Source of the DNA: Oscillospiraceae bacterium
GTDB taxonomy: Bacteria; Bacillota; Clostridia; Oscillospirales; CAG-382
Length of the DNA: 64,000 nt
Reading direction: 5' to 3'
NCBI GenBank assembly: GCA_015064895.1
Contig: SVRI01000005.1
Coordinates: 1-64,000 of the forward strand
The notes below the pieces were generated by a model. It saw only the letters and a list, made by a program, of their open reading frames with translations. It did no database searches and was not told the DNA's origin. Within the stretch, counting starts at the first letter, position 1; every line of letters begins with the position of its first letter. The translations under genes were made by a program, and so were the position numbers. Positions 9,152-17,176 of this stretch are shown here, piece after piece.

Positions 9152-9183
9152 AAAGCGGCTCCGCTAAATGCGGGGCCGCTTTT
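9152..9183. terminator. terminator between aldehyde dehydrogenase and polysaccharide unit 1
   Basis: Stem of about 13 bp with one G-T pair (9152-9164 with 9170-9182) around TAAAT. The plus strand continues into TTTC. It also lies downstream of the last gene of polysaccharide unit 1 on the minus strand, where TTTGTGATTTT follows, so it may act both ways. Confidence 0.8.
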
Positions 9184-9242
9184 CATAGTATTCATATTAA
9201 ATTTTACCAGATTGTGAAACAAAAAATTACACTTTTATACCA

Positions 9243-10406
9243 CTACAATCCAACTTCTTTAATAAGATCTGAAAGCTTATCGCTCTTTGAATCAGGAACA
9301 TTACTTCCGTATTCCACCTCACGCTTTGACTGTTTAAATGTTTTGGGAGATAAAAGTTTGAACCATCTGACAACCTCAAAAACAGGGGTTAGATATTTGT
9401 GCTTATTCAAAACCGGATAATGAACCTTAAGCATATCATAAGGTAAAAACAGTCTTTCGAAAATATACTTGATTTTACCTCCGGACTTTGTCTGTCGCAT
9501 TGCCACACCGTTTGACTTATTTCCGTATGTTCCGCCGGTCACAACATATGCCTGCATGCTTCTCATGGTTTTATCCATTTCGGCACCCTCAAACCAACAC
9601 TCATTCATTCTTCTGCAACATTCGGTAAATCTCAGAAGCCCGCTTTTTTTGAGAAGTGCTGTTCTCGTTCTTTCATCATGAGGTACCTGTTTATCAAGGA
9701 TATACAAATCAACAAACGGTTTAATTCCGCAGCCTGCCACTTCAAAATGTTTCGCCATATGGTAAACATGATACAAATAGAAAAATTCCTCTGCAAGCAC
9801 ATACCAATATTCAAAGCCGTCTTTCAATGATGCATAGTCCCACACTTGTGAAATCAGACCGCCGGCATCATTATTATACAAATCTTCGCTGAGTTTAAAA
9901 TGAAGCTCAACATGGGTTTCATTGGGTGAAAACAGCGAAACATCATGCGTTCCTTTTTCATTAAAAGTGTAACCGCATTTCTCGGTAAGCAAGGCTATTG
10001 CATTATCAAGATCTTCTTCGCGCACCAGAACATCTATATCACAGCTTGTCCTCATCCACGGTTCGGGATAATAATCCCTCATCACCGCACCTTTCAAGGG
10101 GATAAAAGGGATTTTTTCCTTTTCAAAAAGCTCTGTTAACTCGCAAAAATCATAGTTTGCAGTTTCATAACGAAGTGCAGCAATGGCATGACGTTTCTTG
10201 AGTTTTTTATACAATTCTGCGTCAGCAAACTCAATCTCATTCTTTACTATCGCATAAGAAACAAGATGTGAAACATCGTGGTACTTTGCCAAACCATAAA
10301 CATCTTTAATCTGTTCAATTGTTTCTTTTCTTGTTTCTTCATCAATTTTTGTGTCAAATAACACATTGCTTATGAGTGAAAAAATAATCTGAATATTTAT
10401 GTTCAA
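9243..10406 (-). CDS. nucleotidyltransferase-fold family protein (PF14907-like), last gene of unit 1
   Basis: 388 residues from a TTG at 10406 with GGAG at 10413-10416; this start aligns the N-terminus with that of the paralogue at 25173-26333. The core PLKGAVMRDYYPEPWMRTSC is followed by the DxD-type metal motif CDIDVLV and by VELHF, as in the poorly characterised nucleotidyltransferase family found in capsule and exopolysaccharide loci. The chemistry is unknown for the family. It is the last gene of polysaccharide unit 1, 20 bp after the flippase stop codon measured from this ORF's first possible TTG (10418). The paralogue is also the last gene of unit 2. Confidence 0.8.
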   Translation of the reverse strand: MNINIQIIFSLISNVLFDTKIDEETRKETIEQIKDVYGLAKYHDVSHLVSYAIVKNEIEFADAELYKKLKKRHAIAALRYETANYDFCELTELFEKEKIPFIPLKGAVMRDYYPEPWMRTSCDIDVLVREEDLDNAIALLTEKCGYTFNEKGTHDVSLFSPNETHVELHFKLSEDLYNNDAGGLISQVWDYASLKDGFEYWYVLAEEFFYLYHVYHMAKHFEVAGCGIKPFVDLYILDKQVPHDERTRTALLKKSGLLRFTECCRRMNECWFEGAEMDKTMRSMQAYVVTGGTYGNKSNGVAMRQTKSGGKIKYIFERLFLPYDMLKVHYPVLNKHKYLTPVFEVVRWFKLLSPKTFKQSKREVEYGSNVPDSKSDKLSDLIKEVGL

Positions 10407-10438
10407 TGCTTTCTCCAATAAAACCTAAATTATTTTTG

Positions 10439-11818
10439 TTATTGCATTTTTTGTTTCAAAAAGCGCATGCTTTTATACATGGTCGGAATAGTAAGCAATA
10501 GCACATATGAAATAACACCTACCCATGTGATTGCAACCATTCCAAACATATTACCAAACACAAATTTAAGCGGCAAGCTTACAAGTGCATAAATCAAATA
10601 AGTTACTATTTGGAATTTGATTATTCTCGCAGCATTTAATGTCATAAAGAATGGACTGGTAACCGAAACAGCTATCTGCATAAGACACATAGCCAGAAGC
10701 AAAAAATAGTCTGCCGAAACAACGCCATTTGTAACAATATACAGAGCCGGTTTAATCAAAACAAAAAGTGCAGCCGATGATACGGTAGAAAAAGCAAACG
10801 AAATAAGCATAATCTTTCCGGTTGCCTTCTTAACCCATCCATATTCGCCCCTTTGCATTGCTTCACCATTTGCTGCCCAAAGAGGTGTACTGAGCATAAC
10901 CGTAATTACCGAAATCAGGTGTACTATCTTATACATTACCGAATATGGTGTAACATCCGCAAGACTACATGTATGAGCAACAATATAATTATCAATCGAA
11001 AGACTTAAGGATGTAAATATCGACAAAACAAGAAACTGAACACCGGTTGAAAACATGCGTTTACATATTGTCTTATCGAACATACTAAGTTTTGGAGATA
11101 GTTCGGGGCGTTGGAATTTAAAATACACCAACATATTAACAAAGGCTACGATAACTGTAATGAGCGACGACATCCATATCATAGTCAGAACGCCCAAATC
11201 CAGGTAGTATACCGCTATTACAAACACAAGGCTCAAAAAATTACCAAAACATTGCCACAAATTTGTACGATAACCCTCTTGCATAGCAGTCTGCGTTCTT
11301 TGAATCAAAGCAAGGGGAATATTTAAAAATTTCGGAATGACTATTGCAAGAACAACACTTCCAACTATAGCAATTGTGTTCTCGGTTTCTGCGTTAATAA
11401 CCTTTGCCCAGTTTATAAAAGGATATGCAATCAAAAATACAAGAATCAGAACTGCCGATACCGCAGTAAGCATAACATACGTGGAAGATACAAGCTTTTT
11501 GCTAACAGATTTATCTTCGAGTGCAGATGCTTTACTGAGTTCGGTCTGAAGTCCGCTTCCAAGACCGAGGTCTGCAAAGGTAAACATTGTAAAAAACGTT
11601 GTTACCGTCGACCAAAGGCCGTAGATTTCTTCACCCATATATGAAAGGGTAAGTCTTACGGTTACAAGAGGGACAATCATTGCAATAACCTTTGCAAGCA
11701 TCGCACTCATCGCCGTAAGAGCAATGTTTCTTGAGCGTTCTAGACTTCTGCCTTCAGGGGTCGAAGTATCATAGTGCCCATGAAAAATGAGTTTTATGTA
11801 TTGTTTGATTCTATTCAT
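10439..11818 (-). CDS. Wzx-type polysaccharide flippase, unit 1
   Basis: 459-residue polytopic membrane protein of the MATE/polysaccharide transport superfamily, with an N-terminus (RNIALTAMSAMLAKVIAMIVPLV) and evenly spaced hydrophobic segments along its length. It would flip undecaprenyl-linked repeat units across the cytoplasmic membrane. It lacks strong similarity to the 492-residue flippase of unit 2, which suggests each unit exports its own repeat unit. The ribosome binding site is weak. Confidence 0.85.
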   Translation of the reverse strand: MNRIKQYIKLIFHGHYDTSTPEGRSLERSRNIALTAMSAMLAKVIAMIVPLVTVRLTLSYMGEEIYGLWSTVTTFFTMFTFADLGLGSGLQTELSKASALEDKSVSKKLVSSTYVMLTAVSAVLILVFLIAYPFINWAKVINAETENTIAIVGSVVLAIVIPKFLNIPLALIQRTQTAMQEGYRTNLWQCFGNFLSLVFVIAVYYLDLGVLTMIWMSSLITVIVAFVNMLVYFKFQRPELSPKLSMFDKTICKRMFSTGVQFLVLSIFTSLSLSIDNYIVAHTCSLADVTPYSVMYKIVHLISVITVMLSTPLWAANGEAMQRGEYGWVKKATGKIMLISFAFSTVSSAALFVLIKPALYIVTNGVVSADYFLLLAMCLMQIAVSVTSPFFMTLNAARIIKFQIVTYLIYALVSLPLKFVFGNMFGMVAITWVGVISYVLLLTIPTMYKSMRFLKQKMQ

Positions 11819-11835
11819 ATCAAACCCGCTTTCAA

Positions 11836-12918
11836 TTATTTTGCCTTACCCATTGCTTCATCAATACAAGCATGCCATTGTTTCATTATTATATCAACAT
11901 TATACTTGTCGCTGACATACATAGCCTTTGTTCCCATCTGCTTTCGCAAAGAAGCATTCTCTGCCAAGGCAATCAACTTGTTTACAAAAACTTCTCTATC
12001 GCCCTCGGTTACGGCAAAGCCGTTTTTTCCGCCTTCAGTAAGTTCTACTATTCCATCATGACAAGCAAACGAAACAGAAGGAAGACCTACAGCCATTGCT
12101 TCAGAAAGACTGTTGGGGAAACCCTCCTGACGCGAGGTCATAAGATACACGTCATGTTCACAAAGAGTTTTATGTACGTTGTTACAATATCCGTCAAGAA
12201 ACACTTTGCCGCAAAGATTCTTTTCGGATATAAGTGATTCAAGCTTTTCTCTTTCAGGCCCGTCTCCGAAAATATGAAGTTCTATATTCGGACATTTCTT
12301 TGCCGCCTCATCAAACAGTTCAATCATCAAATCCATTCGTTTGATGCCTGCCAGTCTGCCCATGGTAACGAATTTTACTTTTTCACAGTCATAGTTTTGC
12401 TTTACGCACTTGGGTTTATCAACAATATTTGACGTTACACGAGTTTTCTTTATAAATCTTCCGCCGTCAAAGCCGTCAAAGCATTTGAACTGAACTGTGA
12501 CCACATTCGCCCTTTTATAAGCAATTCTGCGAAGCTTATCCCACGGAGCTTTAGGAAATATCACCAATGGATTGCTTCTTTCAGCAACAATAATCGGGGT
12601 CTTATTGAAAAACTGAGAAAAACACGTCATGGTATTATTATTGTCAAGAAATGAAATTATCAAATCAGCCTTGATTTCTTTCTTTAACAGTTTTCCAAGC
12701 CTTTTAACTGAATCAAAAATCCCAAGCACTTTATTCTTTCGGGTAATTGACAAACTCTCACAGAAGACATTTATGCCGTCCAAATTATATCTAGGGTCGG
12801 AATGCTTATTGGTAAGAACCATTGAAACGTTATGTTTTTTTGCAAAATTCAACGCTAAAATCTGGGCAATGTTTCCAGCACCGCCGTGAAAATCATCAAC
12901 AACAACAGCTATTCTCAC
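11836..12918 (-). CDS. glycosyltransferase family 4 protein
   Basis: 360 residues from a GTG start with GAGGTG five bases upstream. It is a GT-B fold glycosyltransferase: N-terminal VVVDDFHGGAGNIAQILA, central VKFVTMGRLAGIKRMDLMIE, and the nucleotide-sugar site SRQEGFPNSLSEAMAVGLPSV near residues 260-285 (the EX7E-like region of GT4 retaining enzymes). It adds one sugar to the lipid-linked repeat unit on the cytoplasmic side. The donor and acceptor cannot be read from sequence. Confidence 0.87.
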   Translation of the reverse strand: MRIAVVVDDFHGGAGNIAQILALNFAKKHNVSMVLTNKHSDPRYNLDGINVFCESLSITRKNKVLGIFDSVKRLGKLLKKEIKADLIISFLDNNNTMTCFSQFFNKTPIIVAERSNPLVIFPKAPWDKLRRIAYKRANVVTVQFKCFDGFDGGRFIKKTRVTSNIVDKPKCVKQNYDCEKVKFVTMGRLAGIKRMDLMIELFDEAAKKCPNIELHIFGDGPEREKLESLISEKNLCGKVFLDGYCNNVHKTLCEHDVYLMTSRQEGFPNSLSEAMAVGLPSVSFACHDGIVELTEGGKNGFAVTEGDREVFVNKLIALAENASLRKQMGTKAMYVSDKYNVDIIMKQWHACIDEAMGKAK

Positions 12919-12920
12919 TA

Positions 12921-14156
12921 TTACACCTCATAATCGCACATCAGCTTTTTTACATCACATTCATGCGTTCCGATATCGAAACTTTCCAATCCATATTTAT
13001 ATGCATTGTTTTTAATATCAAGAAGTTCTTTTTTACTCATTTTCATTAAAGTTTCTATAACATTTACTAGTTCATCAACCCTTGTTGTTTCAGTCAAAAC
13101 TCCGTTTAACATATGCTCAATACACAAATCACTACCACCAATTTTATTACACATCATAGGTACACCAACACTCATACACTCGGCAAGTTTAGTTGAAAAG
13201 CCTGCTTTTGCATAGCGTTTATTATGTCTGAACAATATACCAAAATCGGCTCTTTTTACGACATTAAGTGTTTCCTCATGCGAAAGTCTGCCGTGGGCAA
13301 CAACGCCGGTTTCTTTGAGGTTTTTATCAACATCTTCAAACCTATCAAAGTACTTTTCATCAATGCCCACAACATCAAGGCGAGCCTTTATGCCGTCTTT
13401 ATTTACAGTCTGCAAAGCCTTGACAAAAGGAATGAGAATATCCTTTCCTCCTGGAGAACCTGCATAGACAAAATTGAGAACACTCTTATCTTCATAATAC
13501 TCGTGCTTTTCGATTTCGAGGTCTTTCTCAATCTCCATAAGCGGAGGAATTCTTACAACATTTGCACCTTTGGATTTATAGTAATCCTCAAAGTAATTAC
13601 TGATTGCAATTATGCCGTCTAAGGTATGGTCAAGCTTTGTTATTCTCTTTTCTGTAGAATGGACAACAAACTTTTCAGCAAAGTTCTTGTTCTTATCCAT
13701 TTCGTACCATTCTGTGACATCTGCAAAAAGTTTAATGTTATTCTTCTTACAATAGCCAATCAGTTTCTTTGTAAGTTCATAGGATTCATTATACAGAAAA
13801 ACTGCATAAGGCTTTTCCTTTTCGCAGTATGAAACCACTCTCTTATATGCTTTTTGGGAAGAAACAAGCTCAAGCATTTCCTTAATTGACGCTATTTTTC
13901 CATTCTTTTGTTTGGGAAGGTAAGAATAAATCTTATTGTCTATTCTGAAATGATGTTCTGAATTGTCAAGAAAAGTGCTATCCTTTGAATCAAGTTTTTC
14001 GTATGTGCTGTCAAGCTCTTTGTTTGTAATTCTTCTGTTGGCAAGATAATGTACATCAAACCCAAGATTCTCAAGGATAGTACCTATATTAAAGATTCTC
14101 AGTCCCGCTGCAGATATTGGTAAACCTGCTCGGGATATGTAAAGAATATTTCTCAT
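12921..14156 (-). CDS. glycosyltransferase family 4-like protein
   Basis: 411 residues. The N-terminus MRNILYISRAGLPISAAGLR has the GT4 start, YAGSPGGKDILIPFVKAL is the donor-domain entry, and FSTKLAECMSVGVPMMCN is the glutamate-containing site. The gene lies 2 bp from the next GT4 gene, so the two are probably co-translated. The substrate is unknown. Confidence 0.82.
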   Translation of the reverse strand: MRNILYISRAGLPISAAGLRIFNIGTILENLGFDVHYLANRRITNKELDSTYEKLDSKDSTFLDNSEHHFRIDNKIYSYLPKQKNGKIASIKEMLELVSSQKAYKRVVSYCEKEKPYAVFLYNESYELTKKLIGYCKKNNIKLFADVTEWYEMDKNKNFAEKFVVHSTEKRITKLDHTLDGIIAISNYFEDYYKSKGANVVRIPPLMEIEKDLEIEKHEYYEDKSVLNFVYAGSPGGKDILIPFVKALQTVNKDGIKARLDVVGIDEKYFDRFEDVDKNLKETGVVAHGRLSHEETLNVVKRADFGILFRHNKRYAKAGFSTKLAECMSVGVPMMCNKIGGSDLCIEHMLNGVLTETTRVDELVNVIETLMKMSKKELLDIKNNAYKYGLESFDIGTHECDVKKLMCDYEV

Positions 14157-14166
14157 TTTCTCTCCA

Positions 14167-15495
14167 TCAAAAAACTATTCTGGGCAATATTTTTCTCATT
14201 TGATATAGTATTATCAAACATACTGTTGTCATAAAACTCGAAAGCGACTGAAATAGTTGATTGTTAGCTGGTAGAAAAATTATACCAATCCAAAGCCAAG
14301 ATGAAAGTGCAGTCGCAACAATTGAGTTTTCATATAACGCACTGTACCAAACATTACATAAAAATGCGCCAAAAATAAACATCAGAATCGGAATGCCGTA
14401 AAAAGTCCAGTCCGATGCAAACCAAGTAAATGCCGACGGCCAATATCTTCCGTTCAGCCAACCATATTCATCCTCAATTCGCTGTGGATATGTATAATCT
14501 GATACATCAAATCCAAAGTTTTGGTTAATTAATCTTGCAAAGTCTCTGGAAAAGCCAATACCATAAGTAAATTTCGGCTCCAGTTCCAAGCCATACGCCA
14601 TACCACAATAACCATTAACAATATATATATCAACAGACCTTAATACCGTACCAATTACCGGTATATCACGCTCTTCTTCAATAAAACGCCCTAAAGTACC
14701 TTCGTTGTATTCTAATTCTTTATCCATATACTCATATCTTGACTCCTGCACGGAACTGAATAGGAAAACAAAAATGACACAAACCAATATGATTAGAATA
14801 ATTATCTTTCGGCTTTTTCGTTTAGTTTGTATTTTTTTGGAATGCTTAGCCTTATAAAGCCCGATAAAGAACACCGGTATCAATCGGAATACCAGTATTG
14901 CCCAGCTTATCATTGTTCCACTCATCACGTTATATAACGAACTGAATACTATTGCAGCAAAAAACAAACATTTATATGAAACCTTGAATCTTTTGAAATA
15001 CAATATGCCAAGAATAAACCAAAATGCATCCAAAACACTGGTATAGTTTAGAAGCTGTATATACCAAGTTCCTTGAACATCCGAGCCAAGTCTATCAAAA
15101 TATGTTGCAGCAAGGTCAATGTTTAGAAAAGCAGAGAAGTCAAGAGAACCATAATAGTGAACAGTCAGTATTATATTTCTGAAAATTGAATAAACACTAC
15201 TTAGAGCAAAAATAAAAGCTATATGTTTTACATCTGTTTTTGCGAGCAATCCAAAACATGGACTGTCCGGATCTGACAACGTATTAATGAGTTCTTGATT
15301 TGAACGTTTTTTTCTGTGTAATTGGAAACAGTACCCCAAAACAAAGGATGCAATATAAACAAGCAAAAAAATCACAAGTTTATTATATGTCGGTACTTTC
15401 CATTTTATGGGACCATATACAAATAAAACAATTGTAAAAAGCAAATATATTACAGTTGTTTTCATAGGATATAGAAGTAATTTATTTTTATTCAT
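14167..15495 (-). CDS. O-antigen-polymerase-like membrane protein (Wzy), unit 1
   Basis: 442 residues with about a dozen hydrophobic segments, and a large hydrophilic loop between about 245 and 350 (with RYEYMDKELEYNEGTLGRF) that is typical of oligosaccharide repeat unit polymerases. No sequence motif is decisive. Its place among glycosyltransferases and a Wzx in one unit supports the Wzy call: it would join repeat units on the outer face of the membrane. Confidence 0.75.
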   Translation of the reverse strand: MNKNKLLLYPMKTTVIYLLFTIVLFVYGPIKWKVPTYNKLVIFLLVYIASFVLGYCFQLHRKKRSNQELINTLSDPDSPCFGLLAKTDVKHIAFIFALSSVYSIFRNIILTVHYYGSLDFSAFLNIDLAATYFDRLGSDVQGTWYIQLLNYTSVLDAFWFILGILYFKRFKVSYKCLFFAAIVFSSLYNVMSGTMISWAILVFRLIPVFFIGLYKAKHSKKIQTKRKSRKIIILIILVCVIFVFLFSSVQESRYEYMDKELEYNEGTLGRFIEEERDIPVIGTVLRSVDIYIVNGYCGMAYGLELEPKFTYGIGFSRDFARLINQNFGFDVSDYTYPQRIEDEYGWLNGRYWPSAFTWFASDWTFYGIPILMFIFGAFLCNVWYSALYENSIVATALSSWLWIGIIFLPANNQLFQSLSSFMTTVCLIILYQMRKILPRIVF

Positions 15496-15509
15496 AATTG
15501 TTTTGACAA

Positions 15510-16607
15510 CTAACGCCTTTCAATAATATCTATCCACTGCTTAGTTATAGCCTCACCCGAGAAAAGCTCTTTCGCCTTTTCTGTTGAAGTCTTCCCCATT
15601 CTTTCGAGCTCCTCTTTGGGAGTTTCAATGAGCTTTACCAGTGCTTCTTTTATACTTTCAACGCTTTCGGGATCACAAAGGTATCCGTTATCGGTTACAA
15701 GCACATCATAATCCGAGACTTTACTCATAACGACAGGTCTGCCGATAGTCATTGCCTCACAGATTGTATTGGGAAGCCCCTCAACCGTGCTGAAAAGACC
15801 GACTGCATCACTTTCCGACATTATACGGTAAATCTCATTTGTTTCGTCGTAAAGGTGAACATGTTCTTCAAGACAGTACTTCTTTATCAGTGTTTTAGCA
15901 TTGTCATAGACTTCCGTGTTACCTTTTGTGACCTCTTGCCTGCCGTACCAATTAATCTCAAGCTTATATTTATATTCATCCGACAACAGATTAAATGCTT
16001 TAATTACATTTATCGGATTCTTCAAGGTTTGGAAGCTTGCCGCAACGGTAAGCTTTATCTTTCCGTCTTCAATATATTTGTGACCTTTGTTACAAAATTC
16101 ATCAGGAACACGGATATGATTATAAATAACCGAGTACTTATCATTATACTGCGGATAGTATTTCTGCCACATTTTTATGGCATTCCATGAGTTGCCGACC
16201 TTTGCATCAGAGAATCTTTCAAACTTATTGAAAAATCTAAACTTTTTTGCCGTAAAAGTAGAAAGTTTTGCACTTCTTTCGGTAGTTATCAGTTTCCACT
16301 TTTTATGCCCCATTTTTGAAAAGCAGGCAATAAAGCAAGGCACGGCAAGAAATGCTATAACAACATCGGCACCGGATTTATTGAGATACTTTCTGATGCC
16401 AAGCATCCTTGAAACAGTTCCTTTTGACTCGACAATCACAAGAGGGACACCGTTATCATCAAGAACGTGCTTATAAAAGGGAATATCCTGATACACAAGT
16501 ACAGACACATCATATCCTGCTTTTTTCAGCAAAACAGCGACATTAGTAATCTGTCTTTGTGCACCGCCCGAGCCGAGGTTATCTGTAAAGAGAATTACTT
16601 TTTTCAT
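15510..16607 (-). CDS. glycosyltransferase family 4 protein
   Basis: 365 residues. TDNLGSGGAQRQITNVAVLL at the N-terminus is the GG(A)xR loop of GT4 enzymes, KLTVAASFQTLKNPINVIKAF enters the C-terminal domain, and STVEGLPNTICEAMTIGRPVV is the donor-binding site with both conserved glutamates. The gene sits between the polymerase and the acetyltransferase of unit 1. Confidence 0.88.
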   Translation of the reverse strand: MKKVILFTDNLGSGGAQRQITNVAVLLKKAGYDVSVLVYQDIPFYKHVLDDNGVPLVIVESKGTVSRMLGIRKYLNKSGADVVIAFLAVPCFIACFSKMGHKKWKLITTERSAKLSTFTAKKFRFFNKFERFSDAKVGNSWNAIKMWQKYYPQYNDKYSVIYNHIRVPDEFCNKGHKYIEDGKIKLTVAASFQTLKNPINVIKAFNLLSDEYKYKLEINWYGRQEVTKGNTEVYDNAKTLIKKYCLEEHVHLYDETNEIYRIMSESDAVGLFSTVEGLPNTICEAMTIGRPVVMSKVSDYDVLVTDNGYLCDPESVESIKEALVKLIETPKEELERMGKTSTEKAKELFSGEAITKQWIDIIERR

Positions 16608-16630
16608 TCTGCTCTTTCTTCCTATTACAA

Positions 16631-17176
16631 TTATTTTTGCAAGAGTCTCTTATGTTCAGCCAATTCTTCTTCGGAAAATCTCATTTTAATAACTTTTGCA
16701 GGAACTCCGCCGACAATGGAATATGAAGGTACATCCTTTGTGACAACGGCACCTGCGGCAATTACCGAACCTTCTCCGATTGTTACACCTTTTGGGATTG
16801 TCACGTTTGCACCGATCCAGTTATCGCCTTCAAAGACAATATCCCTGTCATCTTCGGGACGTTTTTCGGCATCGGTTACGGACATCATATAACGTCCGAC
16901 CATATCCGTTCTATGTCCGCCTGTTATACATGTGACACCGGGGCCAAACATAATGTTGTCACCCATTATGATTCTTGCACGGGTACACATAAGACGCGCA
17001 TCTTCGCCTATCGAAACATTGTTTCCGAGAAAAACATTCTTTGATCCGGACATTCTCAGTCTTCTGCCAAGGGTTACGTTTTTACCGTGTCCGCCGAGGG
17101 CACTCTTTTTTATGGGTGAAACAAAAGCCTTATTCCATGCCCTTGACATAAAATCAAAAAATCCGTATATACTCAT
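16631..17176 (-). CDS. hexapeptide-repeat acetyltransferase
   Basis: 181 residues of left-handed beta-helix repeats (LGRRLRMSGSKNVFLGNNVS, then GVTIGEGSVIAAGAVVTKD) with the tail PSYSIVGGVPAKVIKMR typical of CatB/NodL/WbbJ-type sugar O-acetyltransferases. It probably acetylates a repeat-unit sugar using acetyl-CoA. Its ATG overlaps the stop codon of the preceding gene by one base (TGATG), so translation is coupled to the kinase fusion. Confidence 0.87.
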   Translation of the reverse strand: MSIYGFFDFMSRAWNKAFVSPIKKSALGGHGKNVTLGRRLRMSGSKNVFLGNNVSIGEDARLMCTRARIIMGDNIMFGPGVTCITGGHRTDMVGRYMMSVTDAEKRPEDDRDIVFEGDNWIGANVTIPKGVTIGEGSVIAAGAVVTKDVPSYSIVGGVPAKVIKMRFSEEELAEHKRLLQK

